A stretch of DNA of 64,000 nucleotides from CAVYEM01 sp963767635 (lineage in GTDB: Bacteria; Vulcanimicrobiota; Vulcanimicrobiia; Vulcanimicrobiales; Vulcanimicrobiaceae). Within the stretch, counting starts at the first letter, position 1, and every line of letters begins with the position of its first letter. The position numbers and the translations under genes are program-made. This document shows, piece by piece, positions 17,592-25,916 of this stretch. The DNA lies in contig CAVYEM010000001.1 in the NCBI GenBank assembly GCA_963767635.1, forward strand, positions 744,001 to 808,000, in the 5' to 3' direction. The notes beneath the pieces are model-generated. The model had not been told where the DNA came from. It made no database searches and worked only from the letters and a program-made list of their open reading frames with translations.

Positions 17592-17996
17592 TTATGCTAT
17601 CGATGCGTTGAACTTGTATTGCGCTAGATTGCGCTGATCGAACGCGGTTCCGGCGATCGTGCCCTCGTGCAGCGTGCCGGTCACGTGAAGGCGCCCGCTT
17701 TGTCCGATGTCCAGCCAAACGTTCTTCCCGTCGCGTCCCCCCGTCACCGGGATGAAGCTGCCATTGCCGGCCGCGCGGTAGTATCCGTTGATGATTCCGT
17801 CGGGATTGATCGTAAGCTGCAGCGTGCCGGTCCAGGGATACCCGAAGCCTGCAATGGGCGCGATGCTGGTATCGTACTTAACGTGTACGGGGTTGGTATC
17901 GTAGCCGACGGCCGCCTGGGAAACTGCCGGCATTCCGGCAATCGTCACGATAGTTGCAAGCGCGGCCGCGCGGAAGATATTGGTAATCATAGTCAT
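17592..17996 (-). CDS. Small secreted protein, unknown function
   Basis: About 134 residues with a signal peptide (IFRAAALATIVTIAG..VSQA). The mature part is beta-rich: YPWTGTLQLTINPDGIINGY, GSFIPVTGGRDGKNVWLDI, GRLHVTGTLHEGTIAGTAF, a pattern seen in small lipocalin- or avidin-like exported proteins. The start could be ATG 17996, ATG 17990 or GTG 18014; none has a clear Shine-Dalgarno. No operon partner. Ends at the bidirectional terminator. Confidence 0.7.
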   Translation of the reverse strand: MTMITNIFRAAALATIVTIAGMPAVSQAAVGYDTNPVHVKYDTSIAPIAGFGYPWTGTLQLTINPDGIINGYYRAAGNGSFIPVTGGRDGKNVWLDIGQSGRLHVTGTLHEGTIAGTAFDQRNLAQYKFNASIA

Positions 17997-18114
17997 CACA
18001 TTTAACGACTGCACGCATCCGAAAGGTTCCGTTAGACCAGGCTGGCGCTCACTTTAATGCGCATGAAAATTGCCATTTTAACCGAGCGCAATCAATTGTG
18101 TTCTTGCGCGCGGG

Positions 18115-18246
18115 CGAGTACGATAATAGCGGGCGGCAGCGACGACATTACCGTTTCCGCTCCAGGTTCGCAAACGTCTCCGTAACAGCGCATCGGCGGA
18201 GTATCACGGGCGAGGGCGCTTTTTAAGCGCTCTCGCCGTTTTTTAA
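18115..18246 (+). ncRNA. Candidate small RNA with intrinsic terminator
   Basis: This 363-bp intergenic stretch (18015-18377) carries no protein gene. On the plus strand a GATAAT box at about 18121 is followed by GC-rich, foldable sequence and a strong terminator: GGCGAGGGCGCT, loop TTTTA, AGCGCTCTCGCC, then GTTTTTT. The genes on both sides lie on the minus strand, so the terminator has no plus-strand coding gene to serve; an orphan transcript of roughly 110-120 nt is the simplest explanation. It matches none of the classical 4.5S, 6S, tmRNA or RNase P signatures I know. Confidence 0.4.
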
Positions 18247-18377
18247 ACGTCAGCCTCCACGCGCTTTTCTAAACCACTCCCGGAAATCGCGACGGTCGCG
18301 CCGCCTCCCGCGCTCGCTCATGTAAGCGTTCAATGACGGCATGAACGTGTTGCATATAAACACTGGGGTCATTGTCG

Positions 18378-19112
18378 TTATCGTATCGCGAAACGCATGG
18401 TGACGCTGGCGTACACCCGCACGCGTAGGTAATCGGCGGGAGAGGTGAACTGCATGTTTTGGTACGGGCCGAGGGAGTAGCCGGACGAACATTGCCCCTC
18501 CGGCGTGTACGGTGCATTCTGCGTGTCGACGGCCAGCACGGCGCCGACGTGTTTGCCGATTTGTTGAGCGATGCCTTGGGCGTTCTCGCGCGCCTCACGC
18601 AGAGCTGCTGCCTGTGCTTGCCGTATAGCATTCGAGCAATCGTCGGTCGTGAGTCGCACCTGCGCGCTGTTCAGGTACAGATCGGGCGGGAGCGGCGAGG
18701 CTGCGGGCAGCGAAGCAATGCCGTTCTGGACCATTGCGACGGTTGGATTATGAATCGTCACGGTGATCGTGGCGTTCGTCGTGTGAGCTCCGGGGCTGAG
18801 ATACATCGGCAGCGCGATGTCGTTGTGCGGCACGCCGGCCCGAACCAGCGCATCGACGATTGGCGAAAGCGCTGCTGCGGTCACGTTTTGGCCGTTGTTT
18901 CGCGTGGTGACGAACAGCATGAGCGTCGCCGTCGTTGCCTGCACGTTGGCCGTGCCGGATCCGCGTACGGTAATGCCGTCGCTGGACTCTGGACCCGTGC
19001 GTGACATGTTCATCGGCGTGGCGGGCATGGGAGCCTGCGCGCTTGCAGGCAAATGTGCGGCTGGTAACGCCAAGAGAACCAGCACGATGCTCCACAGGTG
19101 ATAGATTTTCAT
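18378..19112 (-). CDS. SIMPL-domain (DUF541) exported protein
   Basis: 244 residues, signal peptide HLWSIVLVLLALPAAHLPAS. The SIMPL signature is clear: GITVRGSGTANVQATTATLMLFV near the N-terminus, and QAAALREARENAQGIAQQIGKHVG in the helical part, ending DYLRVRVYASVTMRFAIR. Members are periplasmic or surface proteins implicated in oxidative-stress defence, with no established biochemistry. AGGAG precedes the ATG at 19112. It is divergent from hslV, with 95 bp between starts. Confidence 0.9.
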   Translation of the reverse strand: MKIYHLWSIVLVLLALPAAHLPASAQAPMPATPMNMSRTGPESSDGITVRGSGTANVQATTATLMLFVTTRNNGQNVTAAALSPIVDALVRAGVPHNDIALPMYLSPGAHTTNATITVTIHNPTVAMVQNGIASLPAASPLPPDLYLNSAQVRLTTDDCSNAIRQAQAAALREARENAQGIAQQIGKHVGAVLAVDTQNAPYTPEGQCSSGYSLGPYQNMQFTSPADYLRVRVYASVTMRFAIR

Positions 19113-19207
19113 CTGAAAAACGGCTCCTGATACGGCGGAACCCTTGCGATGCACGGCGACATTTGTCTGCAACCGCCCGCGGCCCTGCGGGGTACAAGGG
19201 AACCGGC

Positions 19208-19735
19208 ATGCGTATCCGCTCTACCACCATACTCGCCGTTCGCCGGGACGGTCAGCTCGCCGTGGCCGGCGACGGTCAGGTCACGTTCGACAAGACGATC
19301 ATGAAGCACGGCGCGCGGAAAGTCCGGCGCATTGCCGGCGGCAAAGTTCTTGCCGGTTTCGCCGGCTCTGCGGCCGACGGCATCACGCTGCTCGAAAAGT
19401 TCGAAGGCAAGTTCAACGAGTACAAAGACATCACGCGCGCGGCGGTCGAGCTGGCCAAGGACTGGCGCCAGGATCGCGCGCTGCGGCGATTGGAAGCGCT
19501 GCTCGTGGTCGGCAACAACGACCATCTGCTCGTGCTCAGCGGCAACGGCGACGTCATCGAGCCGGATGAGGGCATCGCGGCGATCGGCAGCGGCGGTCCC
19601 TTCGCGCAAGCGGCAGCCGCGGCGCTGCTGCGCAACACCTCGATGAGCGCCGATCAGATCGCACGCAAGGGCTTGGAAATTGCCGCGGAGATTTGCATCT
19701 ACACGAACGAGAGCGTGGTGGTGGAGTCGTTATGA
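19208..19735 (+). CDS. hslV: ATP-dependent protease, peptidase subunit HslV
   Basis: 175 residues. Threonine peptidase of the HslVU (ClpYQ) machine; dodecameric core in the cytoplasm. The N-terminus is MRIRS followed by TTILAVRRDGQLAVAGDGQV; the catalytic Thr is the first of the TT pair, so a five-residue propeptide must be removed, as in Gram-positive and Thermotoga HslV rather than the enteric form. Later landmarks are FAGSAADGITLLEKFE, KDWRQDRALRRLEALL and IGSGGPFAQAAA. The stop overlaps hslU as TTATGA (ATGA). Confidence 0.97.
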   Translation: MRIRSTTILAVRRDGQLAVAGDGQVTFDKTIMKHGARKVRRIAGGKVLAGFAGSAADGITLLEKFEGKFNEYKDITRAAVELAKDWRQDRALRRLEALLVVGNNDHLLVLSGNGDVIEPDEGIAAIGSGGPFAQAAAAALLRNTSMSADQIARKGLEIAAEICIYTNESVVVESL

Positions 19736-21183
19736 CGGCGGGGCAAATCCGCGGCGACGTGCTGGATCTCACGCCGCGCGCAATTGTGGTCGAGTTGGAC
19801 AAATACATCGTCGGACAAGCCGACGCGAAGCGCGCCGTCGCAATCGCCATGCGGAACCGGTATCGGCGGGAGCGTGTGAGCGAAGATCTGCGTGAGGAGA
19901 TCATTCCAAAGAATATTTTGATGATCGGTCCGACGGGCGTGGGCAAGACGGAAATTGCGCGGCGGCTGGCGGCGCTGGCCGGAGCGCCGTTCGTCAAGGT
20001 GGAGGCGACGAAATATACCGAGGTGGGCTACGTCGGCCGCGACGTGGAGTCGATGGTTCGCGATTTGGTGGAACACGCCGTGCGCATCGTCACGGATGAG
20101 CGGCGTGAGGACGTGAAAGAACCCGCAGCGCGAATGGCGGTGGAACGCGTTATCGATCTGCTCCATCCCGAAACGCGCGCGGCATCCCCGCCGGGCCCCA
20201 ATAATCCGCTTGCGGCTACGCTCGGCTCGATCTTCGGGGGCAACTTCGGAGCGCAGCAGCAACCGGCACAACCTGCTGCCCCGCCGGCCGCCGGCGCGGA
20301 TGCGTCACGCGTTCGCGAACAAGCGCGGTCCGACGTCGAGCGTGGGTTTTACGACGTGCGCCTGGTCGAAATCGAGATCGAAGAAGCGCCGAGCATTCCG
20401 ATCGGCGTGATCGGCGGGGGCTTCGATCAGGGTGGGGGCGGTGGCGATTTGGGGGAAATGCTCGGCGGCATTTTTCCGAAAAAGCGTGTGCGAAAACGCG
20501 TGACGGTGCAGGAAGCACGCCGGATATTCGAGCAGGAAGAGGCCGCCAAGCTCATCGACATGGACGCAGTCAAGCGCGAGGCGTTGCGGCGCGCGGGTGA
20601 GAACGGCATCATTTTCATCGACGAGATCGACAAAGTCGCGGGGCGCGAAGGGTCGCGCGGTCCCGACGTTTCGCGTGAGGGCGTACAACGCGACATTCTC
20701 CCGATCGTCGAAGGCAGCACCGTCAATACCAAACACGGCACGATCCGAACCGATCACATCTTGTTCATCGCCGCCGGCGCTTTCCACATCAGCAAACCGT
20801 CCGATCTGATTCCCGAACTGCAGGGCCGTTTTCCCATTCGCGTGGAGCTGAGTTCGCTGACTGCGGACGACTTCAAGACCATTCTGACGCAACCCAAAAA
20901 CGCGTTGACGGAACAGTACAAAGCGCTGCTCGCGACCGAAGGCGTGACGCTGGAGTTTCTGCCCGAAGGCATCGATCAGTTGGCGCAGTTCGCCATGCAG
21001 GTCAACGAACAAAGCGAAAACATCGGCGCGCGAAGGCTGCACACCGTCCTCGAGCGTCTGCTGGACGACGTCAGTTACGGGGCGCCCGAATCGGGCGGGT
21101 CTGTCGTCGTGGACGCCGCCTACGTGCGCGAGAAACTGCAGGACGTGGTCGCGAACTCGGATCTGAGCAGCTACATCTTGTAG
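19732..21183 (+). CDS. hslU: ATP-dependent protease ATPase subunit HslU
   Basis: 483 residues. AAA+ unfoldase that feeds substrates into HslV. Walker A GPTGVGKTEIARRLA at about residue 68, pore loop EVGYVGRDVESMVRDL, a long intermediate (I) domain with a Gly/Pro/Gln-rich low-complexity part (residues ~165-200, PPAAGADASR), Walker B IIFIDEIDK, sensor region and C-terminal NIGARRLHTVLERLL and the conserved terminal SSYIL that docks into HslV. The ATG lies in an ATGA overlap with hslV. Length is normal for the family. Confidence 0.97.
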   Translation: MTAGQIRGDVLDLTPRAIVVELDKYIVGQADAKRAVAIAMRNRYRRERVSEDLREEIIPKNILMIGPTGVGKTEIARRLAALAGAPFVKVEATKYTEVGYVGRDVESMVRDLVEHAVRIVTDERREDVKEPAARMAVERVIDLLHPETRAASPPGPNNPLAATLGSIFGGNFGAQQQPAQPAAPPAAGADASRVREQARSDVERGFYDVRLVEIEIEEAPSIPIGVIGGGFDQGGGGGDLGEMLGGIFPKKRVRKRVTVQEARRIFEQEEAAKLIDMDAVKREALRRAGENGIIFIDEIDKVAGREGSRGPDVSREGVQRDILPIVEGSTVNTKHGTIRTDHILFIAAGAFHISKPSDLIPELQGRFPIRVELSSLTADDFKTILTQPKNALTEQYKALLATEGVTLEFLPEGIDQLAQFAMQVNEQSENIGARRLHTVLERLLDDVSYGAPESGGSVVVDAAYVREKLQDVVANSDLSSYIL

Positions 21184-21237
21184 CCGGCCTCCATGCGCCG
21201 ATTGCTTCCGCAATCTCAAGGGCGCGCTTCCGCCGCA

Positions 21238-21362
21238 CCTTGTCATCCTCCAGGCTTGTCATCCTCCAGGCTTGTCATCCTCCAGGCTTGTCATCCTCCA
21301 GCCTTGTCATCCTCCAGGCCTTGTCATCCTGAGGCTTGTCATCCTGAGCCTGTCGAAGGATG
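21238..21362. repeat. Tandem array of a 16-bp repeat (TTGTCATCCTCCAGGC unit)
   Basis: About seven imperfect copies of CTTGTCATCCTCCAGG, the last two changing to TTGTCATCCTGAGGC and TCATCCTGAGCCTGTCGAAG. The final unit equals the dispersed repeat of the topA and fadJ insertions, so the array looks like a local expansion of that element. It lies between hslU and the epimerase gene and has no coding content. Confidence 0.85.
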
Positions 21363-21421
21363 GCTGTGCGAAGTCAAAGCCGATGTTCGTCAGATTACCA
21401 TAACGGAAATGTAAGGACACC

Positions 21422-22468
21422 ATGATGGATAATGACACCGGAGTTTTTTCGTCCGACAGCCTTCGCGTCCTCATCATCGGCGGAAGCCGGTTCGTCGGAC
21501 GTCACATCACCGATGCGTGCGTTGCTCGCGGCCATCAGGTGACGCACTTCAATCGCGGCTTAACCAGTCCGGTGCCGCGGTCCGACGTCGAAACGATTCA
21601 CGGCGATCGATTGCGCGAACTCGACCGGCTGGCAAACCGCAGATTCGATGCCGTCATCGATACGTGCGGCTATACCCCCGACGTCGTGGAGTCTCGGCGC
21701 GATACTTGCTGGATCGCGCGTCGCGATACGTGTTTATCTCGACGATCTCGGTGTACGATTTTTCGGTACCGTCGAACGGCGTCGTCGACGAAGACTTCGC
21801 GCTCCTGCCGTTTCCGGCCGGCGCGGATCCTACGCGTAAGGTTGACGAGCATTACGGCTCACTGAAGGTCTTGTGTGAGCAAGTGCTGCTTGAGCGGTTC
21901 TCAGAATGCGCGACGATCGTTCGTCCCGGGCTGATCTGCGGGCCGTGCGATCCGACGGATCGGTTCACGTATTGGCCGGTGCGCGTCGACGCCGGTGGTA
22001 CGGTGCTTGCTCCTGACGGCCCCTCGCAGCCGATTCAGTACATCGATGCGCGCGATTTGGCGCAGTTCGTCGTGCACCTCGTCGAGGTAAGAGATGGCGG
22101 TGTCTACAACGCGGTAACGGCGCCGGGTTCGCTCACGTTCGGCAATCTGCTCGACGCATGCGTGCGCGCAAGTAACGCGGGTGCGAGCGTGTATTGGGCG
22201 ACGTCCCGCGTTTTTGAAAGAGCGCGGCGTCGTACCGTGGGGTGACCTGCCGCTGTGGATTCCACGTGACGATCCATTCTTCGCGCTCGCCAATGCATCG
22301 AACGCCCGCGCAAGAGCACGCGGGCTCAAAAACCGGCCGATCGCAGACACCGTACGCGACACGCTTGCCTGGGCACGCGCAGCCGGAAAGCGACTCGGGG
22401 AACTGCAAGCGGGCCTTGCGCCGGCCCGCGAAGCGGAACTGCTGAGGGAGGCTATTTCAAACGCTTGA
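21422..22468 (+). CDS. NAD-dependent epimerase/reductase (SDR), two frameshifts
   Basis: Extended/atypical SDR. The N-terminal Rossmann turn is VLIIGGSRFVGRHI, then FNRGLTSPVP and FDAVIDTCGYTPDVVE. After a one-base loss near 21692 the frame continues SARYLLDRASRYVFISTISV, YGSLKVLCEQ (Tyr/Lys of the catalytic site) and IVRPGLICGPCDPTDRFTYW; after an extra C near 22206 it ends FLKERGVVPWGDLPLW and a helical tail. Corrected length about 348 residues is normal. The substrate is unknown. Both indels are in short G or C runs, so assembly error or young decay are both possible. AAGGA precedes ATG 21422. The 3' end overlaps the convergent gene by 17 bp. Confidence 0.8.
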
Positions 22469-22907
22469 GTGTTTCGATATCGATGAGATCTTTCCGGCGC
22501 CCGCTGGCGCGTTTGTTGACGATGAGCGTTTCTCGTCCCAGCACGAAGACTGGAATGCCGCCATAAGTCGCAGATATCTTCTGTGGCCAAGCTTCCTCCC
22601 ACGTAACGCCGCTTATGGAGGTGATGACGTCGATACGTATCGGTGCGACGCCGATTTGGAAAATGAGATCGTCATTCACGAAGTCACTCACCGAAACGCG
22701 ATCCATCGGAGCGCCGAACCGCGAGAGCGCTTCATAAACCCGGACAGCGTTGTCTTCGGACGGCCGGACCCACACGTCGAAGTCTTCCGAGTATCGAGGA
22801 TGGCCATGGGCCGCGAGCGCGTGCGCGCCTACAACGAGAAATTCAACCTTTGCCGCGTTGAACGCGGCCAACAGATCTTTGTAGTCGCTGTTTATCGTAA
22901 TTGACAC
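22452..22907 (-). CDS. Nucleotidyltransferase-like protein (AbiEii/DUF6036 type)
   Basis: 151 residues from a GTG. The fold signature is FLVVGAHALAAHGHPRYSED then FDVWVRPSEDNAVRVYEAL: the HG..R..EDFDVWV block is the active-site region of the minimal nucleotidyltransferase/AbiEii-like superfamily, with D-x-D as metal ligands. A C-terminal VNKRASGRRKDLIDIETL completes the family pattern. Such proteins often work as toxin-like transferases with a small partner gene, present here immediately upstream and overlapping by 65 bp. Toxin role is inference. Confidence 0.8.
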   Translation of the reverse strand: MSITINSDYKDLLAAFNAAKVEFLVVGAHALAAHGHPRYSEDFDVWVRPSEDNAVRVYEALSRFGAPMDRVSVSDFVNDDLIFQIGVAPIRIDVITSISGVTWEEAWPQKISATYGGIPVFVLGRETLIVNKRASGRRKDLIDIETLKRLK

Positions 22908-23064
22908 CGCGCATCTCCCCGTAGCGTAGTACCAGCGCCCATACTCGGGCCATTCGTTCCTCAGGCGTCATCTCGGAGGCGATAAGACGGTCCATCTCGC
23001 CGTCGTCCTCGTTCAGGCGAATTTTCCTAACGTGCCATGTGCGGCGGTCGCGCGGCGTATCCAC
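22843..23064 (-). CDS. Small partner protein of the nucleotidyltransferase
   Basis: 73 residues from a GTG at 23064. The core TPEERMARVWALVLRYGEMRG followed by RLQRSVGRVQRG matches a recurrent small protein that precedes DUF6036/AbiEii-like nucleotidyltransferase genes in many bacteria. The two genes overlap by 65 bp in different frames, which demands tight co-translation. It could be an antitoxin or substrate adaptor; no DNA-binding motif is visible. An internal ATG at 22995 is the alternative start. Confidence 0.6.
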   Translation of the reverse strand: MDTPRDRRTWHVRKIRLNEDDGEMDRLIASEMTPEERMARVWALVLRYGEMRGVNYDKQRLQRSVGRVQRGKG

Positions 23065-23122
23065 CCCGGAAGTATTCGCCCCACGCCTGCGCGGTCCCCA
23101 GGAGCCTCTGGACAGGCTGGGT

Positions 23123-23128
23123 TAAAAT
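23123..23128 (+). promoter_or_regulatory. Possible -10 box of def, very short leader
   Basis: TAAAAT ends nine bases before the ATG of def, so transcription would start within about three bases of the start codon. No Shine-Dalgarno is present. Similar geometry to topA. Confidence 0.4.
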
Positions 23129-23137
23129 AGTACCGCC

Positions 23138-23674
23138 ATGCCCTATATCCGGACCATCGTTACCGACGGACATCCCACGTTGCGCAAAGTCGCGAAAAAA
23201 GTCGATCCAAAAGAGATCGCCGATGCGTTGTTTCAGCAGCTTCTCGACGACATGTTCGAAACGATGTATGCTGCGCCCGGAGTCGGCTTAGCCGCTCCGC
23301 AAGTCAACGTGTGCAAACGGTTCTTCGTAATGGACCCCGGCGAAGACGAAGAGCATCCGCAGGGCGGCAAATACGTCGTCATCAATCCCAAGATCGAATT
23401 GCAGCAAGAAGAAATCGAAATGACCGAAGGCTGCCTGTCGGTTCCGGGATACGTCGGCGAAATCACTCGCTTTAACCACGTTGCAGTAAGTGGATTGGAT
23501 CGCGAAGGGCACAAAATTCGCGTGGAGGGCAAAGGCTTGTTCGCGCAGGCGCTCCAGCACGAAATCGATCACTTAAACGGCGTGCTCTACGTCGACAAAG
23601 CCAAGAACATCCGCGTGCCGCAGACCAAAGAAGAGGAAGAAGTCGCCGAAGCCGCCGCGGCGCAAGCGCATTAA
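23138..23674 (+). CDS. def: Peptide deformylase
   Basis: 178 residues. Removes the N-formyl group from nascent proteins. All three metal-site motifs are intact: GVGLAAPQ (residues ~47-54), EGCLSVPG (~97-104, metal Cys) and QHEIDHLNG (~140-148, HExxH type). The C-terminal tail is acidic then Ala-rich (KEEEEVAEAAAAQAH). It is the first gene of a def-fmt-rsmB group, the same partner set found in many bacteria. The TAA stop is embedded in CATTAA, with the apparent start of fmt overlapping it. Confidence 0.97.
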   Translation: MPYIRTIVTDGHPTLRKVAKKVDPKEIADALFQQLLDDMFETMYAAPGVGLAAPQVNVCKRFFVMDPGEDEEHPQGGKYVVINPKIELQQEEIEMTEGCLSVPGYVGEITRFNHVAVSGLDREGHKIRVEGKGLFAQALQHEIDHLNGVLYVDKAKNIRVPQTKEEEEVAEAAAAQAH

Positions 23675-24578
23675 CGCGCTGTTCTTCGGAAGCAGCGCGT
23701 TCGCCGTTGCGAGCCTGCGTGCGACTGCCCAGCACACTGAACTGGCTGCGGTCGTGACGCAGCCGGACCGCCCGGGAGGTCGCGGCCACAAGCTGCGCCC
23801 CACCCCCGTCAAGCAAGTCGCGCTTGAGCTGGCCATTCCCGTGTACGAACCGCCCTCGCTGCGAGCGTTTGCGGGCGAACTCGCGGCGCACGCGTACGAC
23901 GTGTTCGTGCTGGCATCGTACGGCAGAATACTCCCGCCCGAGCTGCTCTCCGTGCCGCGGCTCGGCGCGCTCAACGTACACCCGAGTTTGCTGCCCAAGT
24001 ATCGCGGCGCAACACCGATCCAAACCGCGCTGTTGAACGGAGACGCGGAAACCGGCGTTAGCATCATGCTGATGGACGCGGGCTTGGATACGGGCGATAT
24101 CGTCTTGCAGAAGCGCACCGCGATCGGTCCGGCCGAGCGCTACGGAGAACTGCACGACCGCCTCGCGGATTTGGGCGCGCAGGCGGTCGCGCACGCGCTC
24201 GAAAGTGCGCGCAACGGCGAGCTTCCGCGCGAACCGCAGCGGGGATTGCCCATTGTCACGCGGCCGCTGCGCAAGGACGATCTTGCGATCGACTGGTCCC
24301 GGAGCGCCGCGGAGATCGTCAACCGGGTGCGCGCGTACGGACCGGCCCCGGCGGCTCGAGCCACGATCGCCGGCGTGCCGCTCAAGGTGCTTCGCGCCGC
24401 CGTAGGCGCGGACGTTTCGAGCGTCGCGGTCCCCGGTGAAATCGCCGGCATCATCGGCGATGCGGTGCGCGTAGGCTGCGGTGACGGCATCGTCGACCTG
24501 TTGGAGATCGTCGCGCCCAACCGCGCGCCGCAGACCGGCGCGTCTTTGGCGAAAATGTTAGCGGCAAAGCGGCGATGA
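23670..24578 (+). CDS. fmt: Methionyl-tRNA formyltransferase, apparent AUU start
   Basis: About 302 residues. Formylates initiator Met-tRNA using 10-formyl-THF. The family N-terminus is NALFFGSSAFAVASLRAT, and the frame from 23583 to 23670 contains no ATG, GTG or TTG, so translation at the expected place would begin with ATT at 23670, sharing one base with the def stop. Motifs follow: QPDRPGGRGHKLRPTPVK, the catalytic block HPSLLPKYRGATPIQTALLN and DTGDIVLQ. The C-terminal domain (LPIVTRPLRKDDLAIDW, NRVRAYGPAPAA) is complete. Stop overlaps rsmB (ATGA). If an error is assumed, ATG at 23670 would be a single substitution. Confidence 0.93.
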   Translation: MNALFFGSSAFAVASLRATAQHTELAAVVTQPDRPGGRGHKLRPTPVKQVALELAIPVYEPPSLRAFAGELAAHAYDVFVLASYGRILPPELLSVPRLGALNVHPSLLPKYRGATPIQTALLNGDAETGVSIMLMDAGLDTGDIVLQKRTAIGPAERYGELHDRLADLGAQAVAHALESARNGELPREPQRGLPIVTRPLRKDDLAIDWSRSAAEIVNRVRAYGPAPAARATIAGVPLKVLRAAVGADVSSVAVPGEIAGIIGDAVRVGCGDGIVDLLEIVAPNRAPQTGASLAKMLAAKRR

Positions 24579-25903
24579 GCGCGCGGGAGACGGCGCTGCA
24601 AGTCGTTCGCGACGTCTTTCCGCCGCCGGGCGTTCGCGAGCGCGGCGCGCAGGAAGCGCTGGATTACCGCTTGGGAAAATCGGGTCTCGATAAGCGCGAT
24701 CGCGCGTTTGCAACGCACCTGGCGTTCGGAGCGATCAAGATGCGCCGAACCTTGGACTGGTATTTACAGCCGTACGTCGGCTCGCGCGACCGTGCGTTGC
24801 CGCAAGCTATTGCGGAAATCCTCCGCGTGGCAACTTACGAACTGCGGTTTGCATCCGCGCAAGCGCATGCAACGGTGAGCGAATGGGTCGGTCTGGCCAA
24901 GCGTTACGGGCATCGCGGAACGGCCGGGCTGGTCAACGCGGTCCTGCGCGGTTTACTGCGCGATGCGCCAGGGGAGCCGCAGCTCTCCCAGTTCGAAAGC
25001 GAGGACGAGTACTTTGGCACGGCCTATTCCTATCCGACATGGATTGTACGGCAATGGCGCGAGCGATTCGGACCGTCGCGCCTGCGCGACATGTTGGAAG
25101 CGAACAACGCACCGTCCCACACCGGGTTGGTCGTGAACCGAACGCGATCGACGCGAACGCACGCGATCGAGTGGTTCGAGCAGCACGGTTCGACCGCACG
25201 GGAATCGGAGCTCGCGGAAGATTGCGTGCTCGTTCCCGATGCAGCGCTCGCACGATGCGCTGAGCGCGAGAGCTCAGGCACATGGTGGGTGCAAAGTGAA
25301 TCGTCCGCCGCCGTCGTCGACATTCTGAATCCGCAGCCCGGGGAAGCTGTTGCGGACGCGTGCAGCGGGCGCGGGAGCAAGGCGCTGCAAACCGCCGCGC
25401 GTTTGGGAAACGAAGGATCGGTCGTGTGCATCGAGCGCGACGCGCGCAAAGTAGCGGCGTTTGAGGATCGCGCGCGCCAAGCGGAACTCTCTCTGGCCAC
25501 GATTGCGGGTGATGCGACGGCGCCCATTTTGCAGCAGCGGTTCGATCGCATATTGATCGACGCGCCGTGCTCGGGGACCGGCGTGCTGGGCCGGCACCCG
25601 GAAGCGCGCTGGCGGAAGCGGCCGGACGACGGCGAACGACTCGCCTTCACGCAGCGCGCGCTGCTCGCCGCGCTCGCGCCGCACGTCTACGAAGGGGGAG
25701 CGATCGTGTATGCGGTGTGCTCGACCGATCGGCGAGAAACGACCGACGTGGTCGAGTGGTTCGTCCAGACGCACAATGTCGCGCGCGGGCTCGTGCCGGC
25801 GCGTTTTGCGCCGTACGAAACCGATGCCGGGGACGTACTCATACCACCCGGCCTCGACGGCCGCGACGGATTTTTTGTCGCGCGTTTGGAACGCCGGCTG
25901 TAA
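24575..25903 (+). CDS. rsmB: 16S rRNA m5C967 methyltransferase
   Basis: 442 residues. An N-terminal NusB-like RNA-binding domain (ARETALQVVRDVF, AFATHLAFGAIKMRRTLDW, AGLVNAVLRGLLR) is joined to a Rossmann methyltransferase: SAM site EAVADACSGRGSKALQ, motif IV DAPCSGTGVLGRHPEARW and motif VI AIVYAVCSTDRRET with the catalytic cysteine. Start lies in the fmt overlap (ATGA). It is translationally coupled in the def-fmt-rsmB group, a common arrangement. Slight divergence in the SAM loop does not remove key residues. Confidence 0.95.
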   Translation: MSARETALQVVRDVFPPPGVRERGAQEALDYRLGKSGLDKRDRAFATHLAFGAIKMRRTLDWYLQPYVGSRDRALPQAIAEILRVATYELRFASAQAHATVSEWVGLAKRYGHRGTAGLVNAVLRGLLRDAPGEPQLSQFESEDEYFGTAYSYPTWIVRQWRERFGPSRLRDMLEANNAPSHTGLVVNRTRSTRTHAIEWFEQHGSTARESELAEDCVLVPDAALARCAERESSGTWWVQSESSAAVVDILNPQPGEAVADACSGRGSKALQTAARLGNEGSVVCIERDARKVAAFEDRARQAELSLATIAGDATAPILQQRFDRILIDAPCSGTGVLGRHPEARWRKRPDDGERLAFTQRALLAALAPHVYEGGAIVYAVCSTDRRETTDVVEWFVQTHNVARGLVPARFAPYETDAGDVLIPPGLDGRDGFFVARLERRL

Positions 25904-25916
25904 CCGCGTACCAACT

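Noticed and set aside
18250..18492. 80-codon minus-strand frame after the SIMPL gene
   Set aside because: Shares DNA with the SIMPL C-terminus in another frame, no start signal, basic low-complexity end.
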